Shown: positions 34,554-44,215 of the stretch, piece after piece | How the letters are laid out: every line of letters starts with the position of its first letter | Position numbering within the stretch: the stretch's first letter is position 1 | NCBI GenBank assembly: GCA_017451265.1 | Contig: JAFSPU010000009.1 | Span: forward strand, 1-64,000 | Direction of reading: 5' to 3' | Source: Clostridiales bacterium | GTDB taxonomy: Bacteria; Bacillota; Clostridia; Saccharofermentanales; Saccharofermentanaceae | DNA length: 64,000 nucleotides | The notes under the pieces: generated by a model | The model's database searches: none | Seen by the model: only the letters and a program-made list of their open reading frames with translations | Told to the model about the DNA's origin: nothing | Position numbers and translations under genes: made by a program

Positions 34554-35446
34554 GCTTTAAGACATTTTTCAATTCCATAAGAGAAGGTTTGTCGGGTATC
34601 AAGCGTCACCCGTTCGTTACGATCGCTTCCATCACGACCATTCTTCTGATGCTGATTGTATTAAGCATATTCTTTATTTTCTCTGCCAATGCGAGATCCA
34701 TCATGAGAAAGCTTGGACAGCAGCCTCCGATTGAAGTTTATATGAAGCTTCAGGTATCGGATGAGGAGCTTTCGCAGACAGAGATGCTCATCCATCAGGA
34801 TGCGCGCATCATCGAGGTAGTGAGAAGAAGCCCTGAAGAGAACTACTACAACTTCAAGAGCAACCTGGGCGACAGCCAGTCCATCCTCGACGAGTTCGAC
34901 TACAACATGTATCTGCCTTATACATTCAGCGTAAGGATCTCGGATCCTTCGCTGGGCGATGAGGTCGTTTCAAGGCTTGAGACACTTCCGGGCGTATCCA
35001 AGGTATCCCGTGAGAGCCGAGTAATGGATGTTCTCGAGCGTGCAGGCAGATATGTAAATATCGGTACGGCAGCAGCATCCGTATTGCTGTTCGTTATCGC
35101 GCTGTTCATTATCTCCACGATGGTAAGAATCTCCGTTTACTCAAGAGCAAACGAGATTGAGATCATGAAGTTTGTCGGTGCTACTAATGCATACATCAGA
35201 ATGCCGTATGTAGTAGAGGGCGCGCTCATCGGTCTTATCAGCGCCGTGTGTGCGTGGGCAGTAACGATCATCATGTATAAGATTCTGTACACTAATGTAA
35301 TGGCTAATGTAGATATCACAAGTTTCTACGCCATCCTGCCGGTCAAGTCCGTAATCTGGTGGGTACTGGGTCTCACACTTATCACCGGTATCCTCATCGG
35401 AGGTATCGGCAGCGGCATCTCAGTAAGGAAGTATATTAAGGTATGA
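34550..35446 (+). CDS. ftsX: FtsX division permease
   Basis: A 298-residue membrane protein of the FtsX/MacB fold: four membrane segments (about 23-48, 170-195, 220-248, 265-288) and an extracytoplasmic domain (about 50-165) between the first two. The cytoplasmic RANEIEIMKFVGATNAYI motif contacts FtsE. Start is GTG 34550, overlapping the ftsE stop. It passes ATP-driven changes to the hydrolase encoded next. Confidence 0.95.
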   Translation: MSFKTFFNSIREGLSGIKRHPFVTIASITTILLMLIVLSIFFIFSANARSIMRKLGQQPPIEVYMKLQVSDEELSQTEMLIHQDARIIEVVRRSPEENYYNFKSNLGDSQSILDEFDYNMYLPYTFSVRISDPSLGDEVVSRLETLPGVSKVSRESRVMDVLERAGRYVNIGTAAASVLLFVIALFIISTMVRISVYSRANEIEIMKFVGATNAYIRMPYVVEGALIGLISAVCAWAVTIIMYKILYTNVMANVDITSFYAILPVKSVIWWVLGLTLITGILIGGIGSGISVRKYIKV

Positions 35447-36795
35447 TGATGAACTTTATCGAAAAGCATTTCAAGAAGATAACTGCAGCGCTTCTTCTGC
35501 TCGCGGTAATCGGAGCGGGAAGCTTCACGGCACTGCTTTTGAGCAGGCCCGTAAGTGCATCGAACGACGTTTTCATGCGTGCTTCTGTTTTCCGTTATGA
35601 CACGGCAGAGGAGCTCGAGGCCAGAAGAGCTGAGAGAGAGCAGGCAGCCGCCAATGCACAGGCAGCTGCCAACATGGTGGCTTCTCTTGCAAGCGAGAGA
35701 AATGCTTTAAGCGGTGAGCTTGCAGAGCTCAACGAACTCTCTGAAGAGCAGAGGGCACAGTACGAAGTTATCGCGGCTCAGCTCGCGGCTGCACTCGTAG
35801 CCAAAGCCGAGGCGCTTGACGCATACATTCAGGCACAGGAGAATCTCGAGGCTACCGAGCTTATGTTCCAGGAGAGACTCTCCGTAATGTTCGAGTACCA
35901 GAACAAGTCTACGCTTGAGGTCCTGCTCGAGTCTGACAGCCTTGCAGGTTTCTTCACAAACATGGAAATCATCACGCTTATCTCCGATGCTGATGCCCAG
36001 GCTGTAGACCAGATGGAGATCGCACTGCAGAATGCAGAGATGCAAAGAGAGCTTGCACTGCAGCAGGCAGATGAGATGCAGGCTATCGCTGATGAGAAGC
36101 AGGCTCAGCTCGATGAGCTCGAGGCGCGTATCGGCGAGACGACGGCAGCTCTCGAGGATATCTCGTGCGAGCTCGACTCATGGACAGCTCAGGAGAACAG
36201 TCTCGAAGCGCTCGCAGCTTCACTTGATGCACAGATTGCTAACCTGCAGGCTCAGTACAATGCCGAGCAGGCAGCACCCACCACTTCGGCAACTTCAGAG
36301 ACCTCGGAGACATCGGAGACCGGACTTGCAAATCCTACTATCTCTGTAACTCCAACACCTGCCCCCACATCCAACGCGAGCGGCGTGTCACTGCAGTGGC
36401 CTACCTGGTGTCATACGATTACTTCCTACTTCGGCAACAGAGTTCATCCTATCTACGGCAATACGAGATTCCACTCGGGTATCGATATTGGTGCCGGCTT
36501 TGGTGATACTATCATGGCTGCGGCTTCCGGTACGGTTATCTACGTAGAGACACCTGTTCCCGGTCAGAGCTGGGGCGGTTCCGGTTACGGAAACTACTTC
36601 ATTATCGACCACGGCAACGGCGTATCAACTCTCTATGCCCACTGCACGAGCGTTTATGTCAGCAACGGACAGAGCGTATCCCAGGGTGAGGCTGTCGGAA
36701 CGGTAGGTTCAACAGGCGGCTCCACAGGATCGCACCTGCATTTCGAGGTCAGAATAAACGGAACCCGCGTGGACCCGTTAAGCTACCTGCCTTAA
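35443..36795 (+). CDS. Coiled-coil M23 peptidoglycan hydrolase (EnvC/PcsB-like role)
   Basis: A 450-residue exported protein. Signal or anchor helix (about 12-38), a long coiled coil (about 55-275), a Ser/Thr/Pro linker with SETSETSET (about 280-312), and a C-terminal LytM/M23 domain. Zinc motifs HSGIDIG, YAHC and HLHFEV are complete, so the enzyme should be active, unlike EnvC. Overlap with ftsX and the coiled coil make it the likely FtsEX-controlled hydrolase. Three ATGs in a row (35443, 35446, 35449) leave the exact start open; AAGG fits the third best. Confidence 0.92.
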   Translation: MMMNFIEKHFKKITAALLLLAVIGAGSFTALLLSRPVSASNDVFMRASVFRYDTAEELEARRAEREQAAANAQAAANMVASLASERNALSGELAELNELSEEQRAQYEVIAAQLAAALVAKAEALDAYIQAQENLEATELMFQERLSVMFEYQNKSTLEVLLESDSLAGFFTNMEIITLISDADAQAVDQMEIALQNAEMQRELALQQADEMQAIADEKQAQLDELEARIGETTAALEDISCELDSWTAQENSLEALAASLDAQIANLQAQYNAEQAAPTTSATSETSETSETGLANPTISVTPTPAPTSNASGVSLQWPTWCHTITSYFGNRVHPIYGNTRFHSGIDIGAGFGDTIMAAASGTVIYVETPVPGQSWGGSGYGNYFIIDHGNGVSTLYAHCTSVYVSNGQSVSQGEAVGTVGSTGGSTGSHLHFEVRINGTRVDPLSYLP

Positions 36796-36819
36796 CTTAT
36801 AAGGAATATTCTTATATAT

Positions 36820-37752
36820 ATGGACGAAAAGTATTATGCTTCAGGCATGCCCCTTGATGAGCGCGAGGACCATCTGGTCAGAGCTGTTGCCCTTAATGGC
36901 AATGTTAAAGCTGTTGCCATAAAGACGACGGCAGCTGTCGAGAAGGCACGTGAGCTTCATAACACGACTAATGCGGCCACGGCCGCACTCGGTAGATTTA
37001 TGACAGGATCCCTGCTCATAGCCGAGAGCCTGAAGAATGATACTGACACCCAGACGACGATAATCAGGGCCGACGGTCCCATTAAGGGCATGACCTGTGT
37101 GTGTGACAGCAAAGGTCACGCCAGAGCCTATCCTTATGAAGGCAATGTTGAGACTACTTATTTAAGACCCGGTAAGATCAATGTGGGGGAGGCCGTGGGT
37201 AAGAACGGATCCCTGACCGTAATCCGCGATGTAGGCTTAAAGGAACCATATTCGGGTTCTGTCGAGCTTATCTCGGGAGAGATTGCCGAGGACTTTACTT
37301 ATTATCTTGCTTCATCCGAGCAGACACCTTCCGTGGTGGCTTTGGGAGTTCAGATCAAGGACGGACATGTCATCAATGCCGGCGGCATGATGATCCAGAT
37401 GATGCCTGGCTACACGGAAGAGGATCTTGATTACGTGGAGAAGAGGGCGAACGGAGGCTTCCCGGAGATTACTTTCCTTATGGAGGAAGGATTCTCTCCC
37501 GCGAAGATCCTCGATCTTTTTATGGGGGATCCGCAGATCACATACCTTAACGGCTACCCCGTAGGCTTCGAGTGCCCCTGCTCCAAGGAGAGGATGAGTG
37601 ACGGTCTGGCTACGATCGGACGCGCTGAACTCTATAAGATGATAAAAGATAATAAAGATATAGAAACTGTATGTCACTTCTGCGGAACAAAGTATACTTT
37701 TACCCCATCCGAACTGGAAAAAATCTTTGTGGATATCATGGGAAAAGACTGA
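36820..37752 (+). CDS. hslO: Redox-regulated chaperone Hsp33
   Basis: A 310-residue holdase chaperone activated by oxidative unfolding. The C-terminal zinc switch has all four cysteines: CPCSKERM and, about 30 residues later, CHFCGTKY. The N-terminal domain begins DHLVRAVALNGNVKAVAI. It acts in the cytosol under oxidative and heat stress. AAGGA lies 14 nt upstream, rather far. The gene stands alone before the S10 operon. Confidence 0.95.
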   Translation: MDEKYYASGMPLDEREDHLVRAVALNGNVKAVAIKTTAAVEKARELHNTTNAATAALGRFMTGSLLIAESLKNDTDTQTTIIRADGPIKGMTCVCDSKGHARAYPYEGNVETTYLRPGKINVGEAVGKNGSLTVIRDVGLKEPYSGSVELISGEIAEDFTYYLASSEQTPSVVALGVQIKDGHVINAGGMMIQMMPGYTEEDLDYVEKRANGGFPEITFLMEEGFSPAKILDLFMGDPQITYLNGYPVGFECPCSKERMSDGLATIGRAELYKMIKDNKDIETVCHFCGTKYTFTPSELEKIFVDIMGKD

Positions 37753-37797
37753 TTTTACTTGATTTTGCAGAAATTTTAAGATTTTTTCAAAAAACTA

Positions 37798-37826
37798 TTG
37801 CCAGAAAACCAAACCCGTAGTAAAAT
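37798..37826 (+). promoter_or_regulatory. Promoter of the S10 ribosomal superoperon
   Basis: TTGCCA (37798-37803), exactly 17 bp, TAAAAT (37821-37826). Transcription should start near 37832, giving a leader of about 270 nt before rpsJ. Confidence 0.8.
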
Positions 37827-37831
37827 TGCAC

Positions 37832-38092
37832 CCGTGCGACTTTAGAAGGCGCATGAAGCTTTGAAACCGGAGATTGCCGTTAAAGCTGTGAGCTGCACGG
37901 CCTGGCGGGTAACTTCGGCGGAGCAGTCGGGACGTGGATCCCGGCGATTCGGCTTAAAGCCGGCAGCGATTAACAAAGTAACCGTTGCCCGGGAGCCAAA
38001 GTGCCGTATAGATATGCGGTAACTGGAGATCCGGGTTTTTGAATGGAAGCTAAGGAAACGCCCGGCAAGGTTGAATAAAATACAGCATATTT
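37832..38092 (+). ncRNA. Structured 5' leader RNA of the S10 operon, unassigned
   Basis: GC-rich sequence between the promoter and the rpsJ ribosome site, with several local stems: TGCG/CGCA (37835-37853), AGCTTT/AAAGCT (37857-37887), CGGGA/TCCCG (37928-37943), CGGCT/AGCCG (37950-37962), CCGTAT/ATGCGG (38004-38019) and CCGGG/CCCGG (38031-38065). An intervening CCCGGG (37988-37993) could compete with the last stem. No coding frame fits. I do not recognise an RNase P, tmRNA, SRP, T-box or known riboswitch core. Autoregulation by an r-protein such as L4 is the obvious hypothesis. Confidence 0.65.
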
Positions 38093-38104
38093 GGAGGAAA
38101 AGAA

Positions 38105-38413
38105 ATGTCTAACCAGAAGTTGAGAATCAAGATCAAGGCTTATGATCACAAGCTCCTTGACGAGAGTGCAGAGTCCATCATTGACGCAGTTCAGAGAACA
38201 GGCGCTTCATACTCCGGACCTATCCCGCTCCCTACAGAGAAGGAGATCGTTACTATCTTAAGATCACCTCATAAGTACAAGGACTCTCGTGAGCAGTTCG
38301 AGCAGAGAACTCATAAGAGACTGATCGATGTATATACGTCCAACAACAAGACAGTTGAGGCGCTTCAGAAGCTTGACTTACCTGCAGGCGTTTCCATTGA
38401 GCTCAAGGCTTAA
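38105..38413 (+). CDS. rpsJ: Ribosomal protein S10
   Basis: A 102-residue small-subunit and antitermination (NusE) protein: [20 protein letters not shown] at the start and [20 protein letters not shown] inside. First gene of the superoperon; GGAGG lies 8 nt upstream. Confidence 0.98.
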   Translation: MSNQKLRIKIKAYDHKLLDESAESIIDAVQRTGASYSGPIPLPTEKEIVTILRSPHKYKDSREQFEQRTHKRLIDVYTSNNKTVEALQKLDLPAGVSIELKA

Positions 38414-38510
38414 TAGAAACTAATACAGGTATTTAATCGGTTCATGGAACTGCCAAGTCTGTGGGCCGAGGTCATGTTCGCACAAAGCGAGCGAACCAAT
38501 AACCTAAACA
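38414..38510 (+). promoter_or_regulatory. Structured rpsJ-rplC intergenic RNA element
   Basis: The 110-nt gap contains mutually exclusive pairings: GTTC/GAAC (38440-38450), GGTTC (38439-38443) with GAACC (38493-38497), and TTCGC (38477-38481) with GCGAA (38491-38495). Most other gaps in this operon are 10-25 nt. It may be an r-protein site or an mRNA processing site. Confidence 0.45.
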
Positions 38511-38523
38511 GGAGGAAAAGAGA

Positions 38524-39156
38524 ATGGCAAAATTTGTTATCGGCAGAAAGTCCGGAATGACACAGCTTTTCGATGAGAATGGCAATGTCATACCTGCAAC
38601 AGTCATCGAAGTAGAGCCTATGTATGTGCTCCAGAACAAGACTGTTGAGACAGACGGCTACAAGGCTGTTAAGGTCGGATCCGGCGCAATACGCGAGAAG
38701 CTTGTAAACAAGCCTGATAAGGGTCAGTTTGCAAAGGCAGGCGTAGAGGTAAAGAGAGTTATCCGTGAGTTCAAGACAGAGGATGACTTCGAGCTTGGTC
38801 AGGAGATCAAGGTTTCAGACATGTTCGCTGTAGGCGATCAGGTTGATGTAAGCGGTGTTTCCAAGGGTAAGGGTTTCCAGGGCAACATCAAGCGTCACGG
38901 TCAGAAGGGTGGTCCTTCCGGTCACGGTTCCATGTACCACAGAAGAGTCGGTTCCATGGGCGCTACATCTACACCCGGTCGTGTTATGCCCGGCAAGAAG
39001 ATGCCTGGACATATGGGCGCAGTAAATTGCACAGTACAGAACCTGAGCGTCGTTATGGTTGACGGCGACAGAGGAATCCTCGTCTTGAAGGGCGCGATTC
39101 CCGGACCTAAGGGCGGTCTCGTAACAGTTGAGACTTCCGTTAAGGCAGCAAAGTAA
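38524..39156 (+). CDS. rplC: Ribosomal protein L3
   Basis: A 210-residue assembly-initiating protein near the peptidyl-transferase centre. The central [12 protein letters not shown] and the conserved [20 protein letters not shown] loop (site of Gln methylation in some bacteria is in the related stretch) are present. ACAGGAGG precedes the ATG. Confidence 0.97.
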   Translation: MAKFVIGRKSGMTQLFDENGNVIPATVIEVEPMYVLQNKTVETDGYKAVKVGSGAIREKLVNKPDKGQFAKAGVEVKRVIREFKTEDDFELGQEIKVSDMFAVGDQVDVSGVSKGKGFQGNIKRHGQKGGPSGHGSMYHRRVGSMGATSTPGRVMPGKKMPGHMGAVNCTVQNLSVVMVDGDRGILVLKGAIPGPKGGLVTVETSVKAAK

Positions 39157-39177
39157 TAGGCGGGAGGAGAGATAAAA

Positions 39178-39801
39178 ATGGCTAAATTAGACATATACAA
39201 TCTTAGCGGCGCCGTTACAGGCTCTATCGAGCTTTCAGATGAGATCTTTGGCATCGAGCCCAATAAGCACGCGATCGCTGCTGTAATCAGAAACCAGCTC
39301 GCAAATCGCAGACAGGGTACATCCTGCACAAAGACAAGAAGCGAGACAAGCGGTGGCGGAAAGCGCCCCTGGAGACAGAAGGGAACAGGTCGTGCTCGTC
39401 ACGGTTCCACACGTTCTGCTCAGTATGTTGGCGGTGGTACAATCTTTGGACCCAAGCCCAGGGATTACAGCTACACAGTACCTAAGAAGATTAAGAGACT
39501 CGCTATGAAGTCCGCACTTTCTTCTAAGCTTGCAGAAAACAAGATCATAGTTGTTGAGAACTTCGACCTTGATCAGATCAAGACAGCAGCTGCTGTTAAG
39601 GCTCTCAAGGATCTGAAGGCTGAGGCAGGCGCTCTCATCGTTCTCGATGCAAAGAACGAGAATGCAGAGCTCTCTGTAAGAAACATCCCTGATGTTAAGT
39701 CTTCACAGGTCAACACGATCAACGTATTCGACATTATGAAGTATGACAGCCTGCTCGTAACTAAGGCAGCTGCAGAGAAGATCCAGGAGGTGTACGCATG
39801 A
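39178..39801 (+). CDS. rplD: Ribosomal protein L4
   Basis: A 207-residue protein with the extended exit-tunnel loop KRPWRQKGTGRARHGSTRS and a C-terminal globular part. In E. coli L4 represses the S10 operon through its leader; here it is the first suspect for the 37832-38092 element. It overlaps rplW by 4 bp. Confidence 0.97.
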   Translation: MAKLDIYNLSGAVTGSIELSDEIFGIEPNKHAIAAVIRNQLANRRQGTSCTKTRSETSGGGKRPWRQKGTGRARHGSTRSAQYVGGGTIFGPKPRDYSYTVPKKIKRLAMKSALSSKLAENKIIVVENFDLDQIKTAAAVKALKDLKAEAGALIVLDAKNENAELSVRNIPDVKSSQVNTINVFDIMKYDSLLVTKAAAEKIQEVYA

Positions 39802-40154
39802 TTAAGACAGCGCAGGATATCATCATCGCGCCTGTAATCACTGAGAAGTCTTCCGGTGAGATGGCCGACGGCAAGTACACATTCAAGGTAGCAGTTAACG
39901 CTACAAAGACTGAGATCAAGAAGGCTTGCGAAGAGCTTTTCGAGGTTAAGGTAACAGGCGTAAACGTTGTTAACTATGACGGTAAGCTCAGAAGACAGCG
40001 TTATCAGCTCGGAAGAACACCTGCTTTCAAGAAGGCAGTTGTAACAATCGATACAGAGGGTAAGGAAGTTTCTTACCTCGGTAAGGGCGGCAAGGACGTC
40101 AAGGTATCGAAGAAGTATAAGACATCCATCGAAGACTTCGGCTTTGGTGTGTAA
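39798..40154 (+). CDS. rplW: Ribosomal protein L23
   Basis: A 118-residue tunnel-exit protein, about 20 residues longer than usual at the C-terminus (KGGKDVKVSKKYKTSIEDFG). Core features are APVITEKSS and YTFKVAVNATKTEIKKA. L23 docks trigger factor and SRP, so the added tail lies near the nascent-chain exit. Confidence 0.95.
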   Translation: MIKTAQDIIIAPVITEKSSGEMADGKYTFKVAVNATKTEIKKACEELFEVKVTGVNVVNYDGKLRRQRYQLGRTPAFKKAVVTIDTEGKEVSYLGKGGKDVKVSKKYKTSIEDFGFGV

Positions 40155-40176
40155 GGTCAGATAAGGAGTAAATAAA

Positions 40177-41007
40177 ATGGCAGTAAAAACATTTAAACCT
40201 ACTTCTCCGGCAGTCAGACAGATGGCAGTTGCCGATTATTCTGTCCTTACTAAGAAGGCACCTGAGAAGAGCCTTCTTGTAACAGCCAAGAAGCATGCAG
40301 GTCGTAATTCTTACGGCCGTATCACAGTTCGTCATCAGGGCGGCGGAAACAAGAGAAAGATCCGTATCATCGACTGGAAGAGAACAAGAGACGATGTACC
40401 TGCAGTAGTTAAGGCTATCGAGTACGATCCTAACAGAACTGCTTACCTCGCACTCATCCAGTATCAGGACGGACAGAAGTCCTACATCCTTGCTCCTAAC
40501 GGAATCAAGGTAGGCCACAAGATCGAGAGCGGCGAGAAGGCTGATATCCTTCCCGGTAACGTAATGCCCCTCTCTGTAATCCCTGTTGGTACAGTAATCT
40601 GCTGCATCGAACTCAATCCCGGAGCAGGCGCTCAGCTCGTAAGAACTGCAGGTGCTTCCGCTCAGCTCATGGCTAAGGAAGGCGATTACGCTCAGGTAAG
40701 ACTTCCTTCCGGTGAAGTTCGTATGATCAGCGTTAAGTGCCGCGCAATGATCGGTTCTATCGGTAATGCAGAGCACGAGAACGTAAAGATCGGTAAGGCC
40801 GGTAAGTCCAGACACATGGGCAAGAGACCTTCCGTTCGAGGCGTTGTAATGAACCCTAACGATCACCCTCACGGTGGTGGTGAAGGTAAGTCCCCTGTCG
40901 GTCTTCCGGGCCCTGTTACACCTTGGGGTGTTCCTACTCTCGGTAAGAAGACGAGAAATAAGAAGAAGGCTTCTAACAAGTACATTGTAAGAAGCAGAAA
41001 GGGTTAA
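40177..41007 (+). CDS. rplB: Ribosomal protein L2
   Basis: A 276-residue core protein. [20 protein letters not shown] and the conserved [19 protein letters not shown] with the functional His are intact. Standard length, start after AAGGAG. Confidence 0.98.
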   Translation: MAVKTFKPTSPAVRQMAVADYSVLTKKAPEKSLLVTAKKHAGRNSYGRITVRHQGGGNKRKIRIIDWKRTRDDVPAVVKAIEYDPNRTAYLALIQYQDGQKSYILAPNGIKVGHKIESGEKADILPGNVMPLSVIPVGTVICCIELNPGAGAQLVRTAGASAQLMAKEGDYAQVRLPSGEVRMISVKCRAMIGSIGNAEHENVKIGKAGKSRHMGKRPSVRGVVMNPNDHPHGGGEGKSPVGLPGPVTPWGVPTLGKKTRNKKKASNKYIVRSRKG

Positions 41008-41018
41008 GGAGGAGTAAG

Positions 41019-41297
41019 ATGTCTAGATCCGTTAAGAAGGGTTACTACGTACAGGACGCCCTTATGAAGAAAATCAAAGCATTGAATGATGCCGGCGAGA
41101 AGAAGGTTATCCAGACTTGGTCCCGTGCTTCCACCATTTTCCCTGAGTTCGTAGGTCACACAATTGGTGTTTATGACGGACACAAGTTCATTCCTGTATA
41201 TGTTACAGAGGACATGATCGGTCATAAGCTCGGAGAGTTCGCTCAGACACGTAAGTTCGGCGGTCACACAAGCGGCGAAAAGTCCGCATCTAAGTGA
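41019..41297 (+). CDS. rpsS: Ribosomal protein S19
   Basis: A 92-residue head protein: [19 protein letters not shown], and [18 protein letters not shown] near the end. Normal for the family; a GGAGG site precedes it. Confidence 0.97.
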   Translation: MSRSVKKGYYVQDALMKKIKALNDAGEKKVIQTWSRASTIFPEFVGHTIGVYDGHKFIPVYVTEDMIGHKLGEFAQTRKFGGHTSGEKSASK

Positions 41298-41319
41298 TAA
41301 CCGGAAGGAGGAACGATTC

Positions 41320-41796
41320 GTGGAAAAGATAATTTTGAACAAAGAGAATATTGAGAAGAACCGTGAGGCTATTCTGGAAGCATACAGCAAGCCTGTATCC
41401 GCTTCCTCCAGACTTCCTGTTCCTACAAAGAAGCAGAAGAAGATGCTCGGCCTCGGAAGAGATCAGGGTACAGCTACAGCTAAGTATGTCAGAATCTCAC
41501 CCCGTAAGGTAAAGATCGTTGCTGACCTCATCAAGGGCAAGTCCCTCGAAGATGCTTACGCTATCCTGATGTACACTCCTAAGGCAGCTTCGCCTGTACT
41601 TACAAAGGTGCTCAAGTCCGCAGAGGCAAATGCGGTTAACAATTTCGGTCTTAACAAGTCCGATCTCTATGTGGCTGATGCATACGCTAACGAGGGACCT
41701 ATCCTCAAGCGTTTCATCCCCAGAGCAAGAGGCGCAGCAAACAGAATCAACAAGAGAACCAGCCATGTGACTGTAGTTCTCAAAGAGAGAGTATAA
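41320..41796 (+). CDS. rplV: Ribosomal protein L22 with N-terminal extension
   Basis: A 158-residue protein; L22 is usually about 110. The L22 core begins near residue 50 ([20 protein letters not shown]) and includes the tunnel hairpin and [10 protein letters not shown]-like end ([18 protein letters not shown]). The extra N-terminus is real, since the GTG at 41320 follows GGAAGGAGG at an ideal distance and the preceding TAA lies just upstream of that site. Confidence 0.93.
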   Translation: MEKIILNKENIEKNREAILEAYSKPVSASSRLPVPTKKQKKMLGLGRDQGTATAKYVRISPRKVKIVADLIKGKSLEDAYAILMYTPKAASPVLTKVLKSAEANAVNNFGLNKSDLYVADAYANEGPILKRFIPRARGAANRINKRTSHVTVVLKERV

Positions 41797-41808
41797 GGAG
41801 GACATCGC

Positions 41809-42546
41809 ATGGGCCAGAAAGTAAATCCCCATGGTTACAGAGTAGGCGTCATTAAGGATTGGGATGCCCGCTGGTATGCCGACAAGAAGACATTCGGCGA
41901 TTTCCTTGTAGAGGATAAGAAGGTTCGTGATTTCATCATGAAGAAGACAGATGAGATCATCAAGGACGCCAGCAAGAATTCCAAGAAGCCGATCGACGAG
42001 AACCGCAGAAACGTAGCAGGTATCGCTAAGATCGGTATCGAGAGAAAGGACGCTGAGAAGATCTCCGTTACTCTCGAGGTTGCAAGAGCAGGTCTTGTTA
42101 TCGGCGGTAAGGGTGCCGGAATCCAGGCTCTGACAACAGCACTTCAGAAGAAGTTCGGTAAGGAATTCAGAGTAGAGGTTAAGGAAGTTAAGGATATCGA
42201 TGCAAACGCTCAGCTCGCTGCAGAGAATATCGCTTCCCAGCTCGAGGCAAGAATCGGTTTTAGACGTGCAATGAAGAAGGTTATGGCTTCTGCTATGAAG
42301 CAGCCCGGCGTAGAAGGAATCAAGACAAAGTGTTCCGGTCGTCTTGGCGGTGCCGAGATCGCACGTTCCGAGACTTATCACGAGGGTACAATCCCGCTTC
42401 AGACACTTCGTGCTGATATCGACTATGGTTTTGCTGAGGCAAACACAACATACGGTCGTATCGGTGTAAAGGTTTGGATCTACAAGGGTGAGATCCTCCC
42501 TGAGAAGAAGTCCGCTGAGGCTTCAGTAGAAGGAGGTCAGGACTAA
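41809..42546 (+). CDS. rpsC: Ribosomal protein S3
   Basis: A 245-residue protein with [20 protein letters not shown], a KH domain (about 60-110, [12 protein letters not shown]) and a C-terminal domain containing [12 protein letters not shown]. It lines the mRNA entry site. Its stop overlaps the start of rplP by one base. Confidence 0.97.
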   Translation: MGQKVNPHGYRVGVIKDWDARWYADKKTFGDFLVEDKKVRDFIMKKTDEIIKDASKNSKKPIDENRRNVAGIAKIGIERKDAEKISVTLEVARAGLVIGGKGAGIQALTTALQKKFGKEFRVEVKEVKDIDANAQLAAENIASQLEARIGFRRAMKKVMASAMKQPGVEGIKTKCSGRLGGAEIARSETYHEGTIPLQTLRADIDYGFAEANTTYGRIGVKVWIYKGEILPEKKSAEASVEGGQD

Positions 42547-42980
42547 TGTTACTTCCTAAGAGAACAAAGTACAGAAAGCAGCAGAGAGGCCGCATGAAGG
42601 GTAAGGCCATGCGCGGTAACTACGTTTCATACGGTGATTATGGTATCGCAGCAACAGAACCCTGCTGGATCAAGGCAAACCAGATCGAGGCGGCCCGTAT
42701 CGCTATCAACAGATACGTAAAGCGTGGCGGTAAGGTTTGGATCAAGATCTTCCCTGACAAGCCTGTTTCCAAGAAGCCTGCTCAGGTTCGAATGGGTTCA
42801 GGTAAGGCAGCTAACGAGTACTGGTGCGCAGTTGTTAAGCCCGGAAAAGTTCTTTTCGAAATCGCAGGCGTAACAGAAGAGCAGGCTCGTGAGGCTATGA
42901 GACTTGCAGGACATAAGCTCCCTTGCGGCACAAAGTTCGTTGTAGCTGAGAAGGTAGCAAACAAGAAGGAGGAAGAGTGA
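42546..42980 (+). CDS. rplP: Ribosomal protein L16
   Basis: A 144-residue protein near the A-site t[23 protein letters not shown] and [20 protein letters not shown]. Normal length and start (GGAGG inside the end of rpsC). Confidence 0.97.
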   Translation: MLLPKRTKYRKQQRGRMKGKAMRGNYVSYGDYGIAATEPCWIKANQIEAARIAINRYVKRGGKVWIKIFPDKPVSKKPAQVRMGSGKAANEYWCAVVKPGKVLFEIAGVTEEQAREAMRLAGHKLPCGTKFVVAEKVANKKEEE

Positions 42981-42981
42981 T

Positions 42982-43179
42982 ATGACAGCTGAAGATATTC
43001 GTAAGAAGTCATCTGAAGAGCTCGAGAAGGAACTCGTTTCTCTCAAGGATCAGCTCTTCAAGCTTCGTTTCCAGAACGCAACACATCAGCTCGACAATCC
43101 TTCGCAGATCTCTGCAGTAAAGAAGGATATTGCAAGAGTTAAGACAATCATCCGTGAGCAGCAGCTCAAGGCTAACTAA
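42982..43179 (+). CDS. rpmC: Ribosomal protein L29
   Basis: A 65-residue helical hairpin protein at the tunnel exit: [20 protein letters not shown] and [12 protein letters not shown]. It starts one base after rplP, with GGAGGAAG upstream. Confidence 0.96.
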   Translation: MTAEDIRKKSSEELEKELVSLKDQLFKLRFQNATHQLDNPSQISAVKKDIARVKTIIREQQLKAN

Positions 43180-43193
43180 GGGGGAGACGTAAG

Positions 43194-43451
43194 ATGGCAG
43201 AAAGAAACTTGAGAAAAACAAGAGTCGGCCTCGTTACATCTGACAAGATGGACAAGACGATCACGGTTTCTGTAGTAGAGCACGTTAAGCACCCTCTTTA
43301 CGGAAAGATCATGAAGAGAACCTATAAGCTCAAGGCACACGATGAGAACAACGAGTGCAAGATTGGCGATAAGGTTAAGGTTATGGAGACAAAGCCGATG
43401 TCCAAGGACAAGAGATGGAGATTGGTTTCTATTGTCGAGAAGGCTAAGTAA
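43194..43451 (+). CDS. rpsQ: Ribosomal protein S17
   Basis: An 85-residue OB-fold protein binding 16S r[23 protein letters not shown] and [20 protein letters not shown]. Normal for the family. Confidence 0.96.
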   Translation: MAERNLRKTRVGLVTSDKMDKTITVSVVEHVKHPLYGKIMKRTYKLKAHDENNECKIGDKVKVMETKPMSKDKRWRLVSIVEKAK

Positions 43452-43475
43452 GCAGGTAAGAAGGAGGATATATCT

Positions 43476-43844
43476 ATGATTCAGGTTGAATCCACACTGA
43501 AATCTGCCGACAACACAGGAGCTAAGGAGCTCGCTTGTATTAAGGTTCTCGGCGGTTCTTGGCGCAAGTACGCCAACATCGGTGATGTTATTGTATGTTC
43601 CGTTAAGGCAGCTGCCCCGGGCGGAATGGTTAAGAAGGGCGACGTTGTTCGCGCTGTAGTAGTTAGATCTAAGAAGGGTGTAAGAAGAGCTGACGGTTCC
43701 TACATCAAGTTCGATGAGAACGCTGCTGTTATCATCAACGACGATAAGAACCCTAAGGGCACTCGTATCTTTGGACCCATCGCAAGAGAGCTTCGTGAGA
43801 AGGATTACATGAAGATCCTCTCCCTCGCACCGGAAGTTCTTTAA
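43476..43844 (+). CDS. rplN: Ribosomal protein L14
   Basis: A 122-residue protein: [20 protein letters not shown] and [20 protein letters not shown]. It forms an inter-subunit bridge. Normal length. Confidence 0.97.
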   Translation: MIQVESTLKSADNTGAKELACIKVLGGSWRKYANIGDVIVCSVKAAAPGGMVKKGDVVRAVVVRSKKGVRRADGSYIKFDENAAVIINDDKNPKGTRIFGPIARELREKDYMKILSLAPEVL

Positions 43845-43858
43845 GGAGGAGATAAGAA

Positions 43859-44209
43859 ATGGCAAGTAAAGTTCATGTAAAGAAGGACGATCAGGTTATC
43901 GTCATCTCCGGTAAGGACAAGGGTGCTGCAGGCAAGGTTCTCAAGGTTGATACAGACAAGAACCGTGTCTATGTAGAAGGCGCTAACATCGTAAAGAAGC
44001 ATCAGAAGGCCAGAACTCAGAATGATCCTTCCGGAATCATCGAGAGAGAAGGTTCTATCGATGCAAGTAACGTTATGGTAGTCTGCCCCAAGTGCGGCAA
44101 GGCAACCAGAGTTGCTAAGAAGGTAAATGAAGACGGTTCCAAGGACAGAGTCTGCAAGAAGTGCGGCGCTGTTATCGACACCGTTAAGAAGGCCAAGAAG
44201 GGGGTTTAA
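43859..44209 (+). CDS. rplX: Ribosomal protein L24 with zinc ribbon
   Basis: A 116-residue assembly initiator. KOW motif (VIVISGKDKGAAGKVLKVD) at the N-terminus and a C-terminal four-Cys ribbon (VVCPKCGKAT and RVCKKCGAVI), which makes it a little longer than the E. coli form. Such ribbons occur in many Gram-positive L24s. Confidence 0.96.
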   Translation: MASKVHVKKDDQVIVISGKDKGAAGKVLKVDTDKNRVYVEGANIVKKHQKARTQNDPSGIIEREGSIDASNVMVVCPKCGKATRVAKKVNEDGSKDRVCKKCGAVIDTVKKAKKGV

Positions 44210-44215
44210 TAGAAG

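Noticed and set aside
37832-38092. RNase P RNA, tmRNA, SRP RNA or cobalamin-type riboswitch
   Set aside because: None of the diagnostic cores for these RNAs is present, and the genetic position between promoter and rpsJ fits a leader instead.
40099-42381. Long minus-strand frames opposite rplB, rplV and rpsC (257 and 294 codons)
   Set aside because: They are mirror frames of strongly biased ribosomal genes, lack ribosome sites and show no family motifs; such shadows occur across the whole window (also 763-1341, 21975-22892, 30951-31685).
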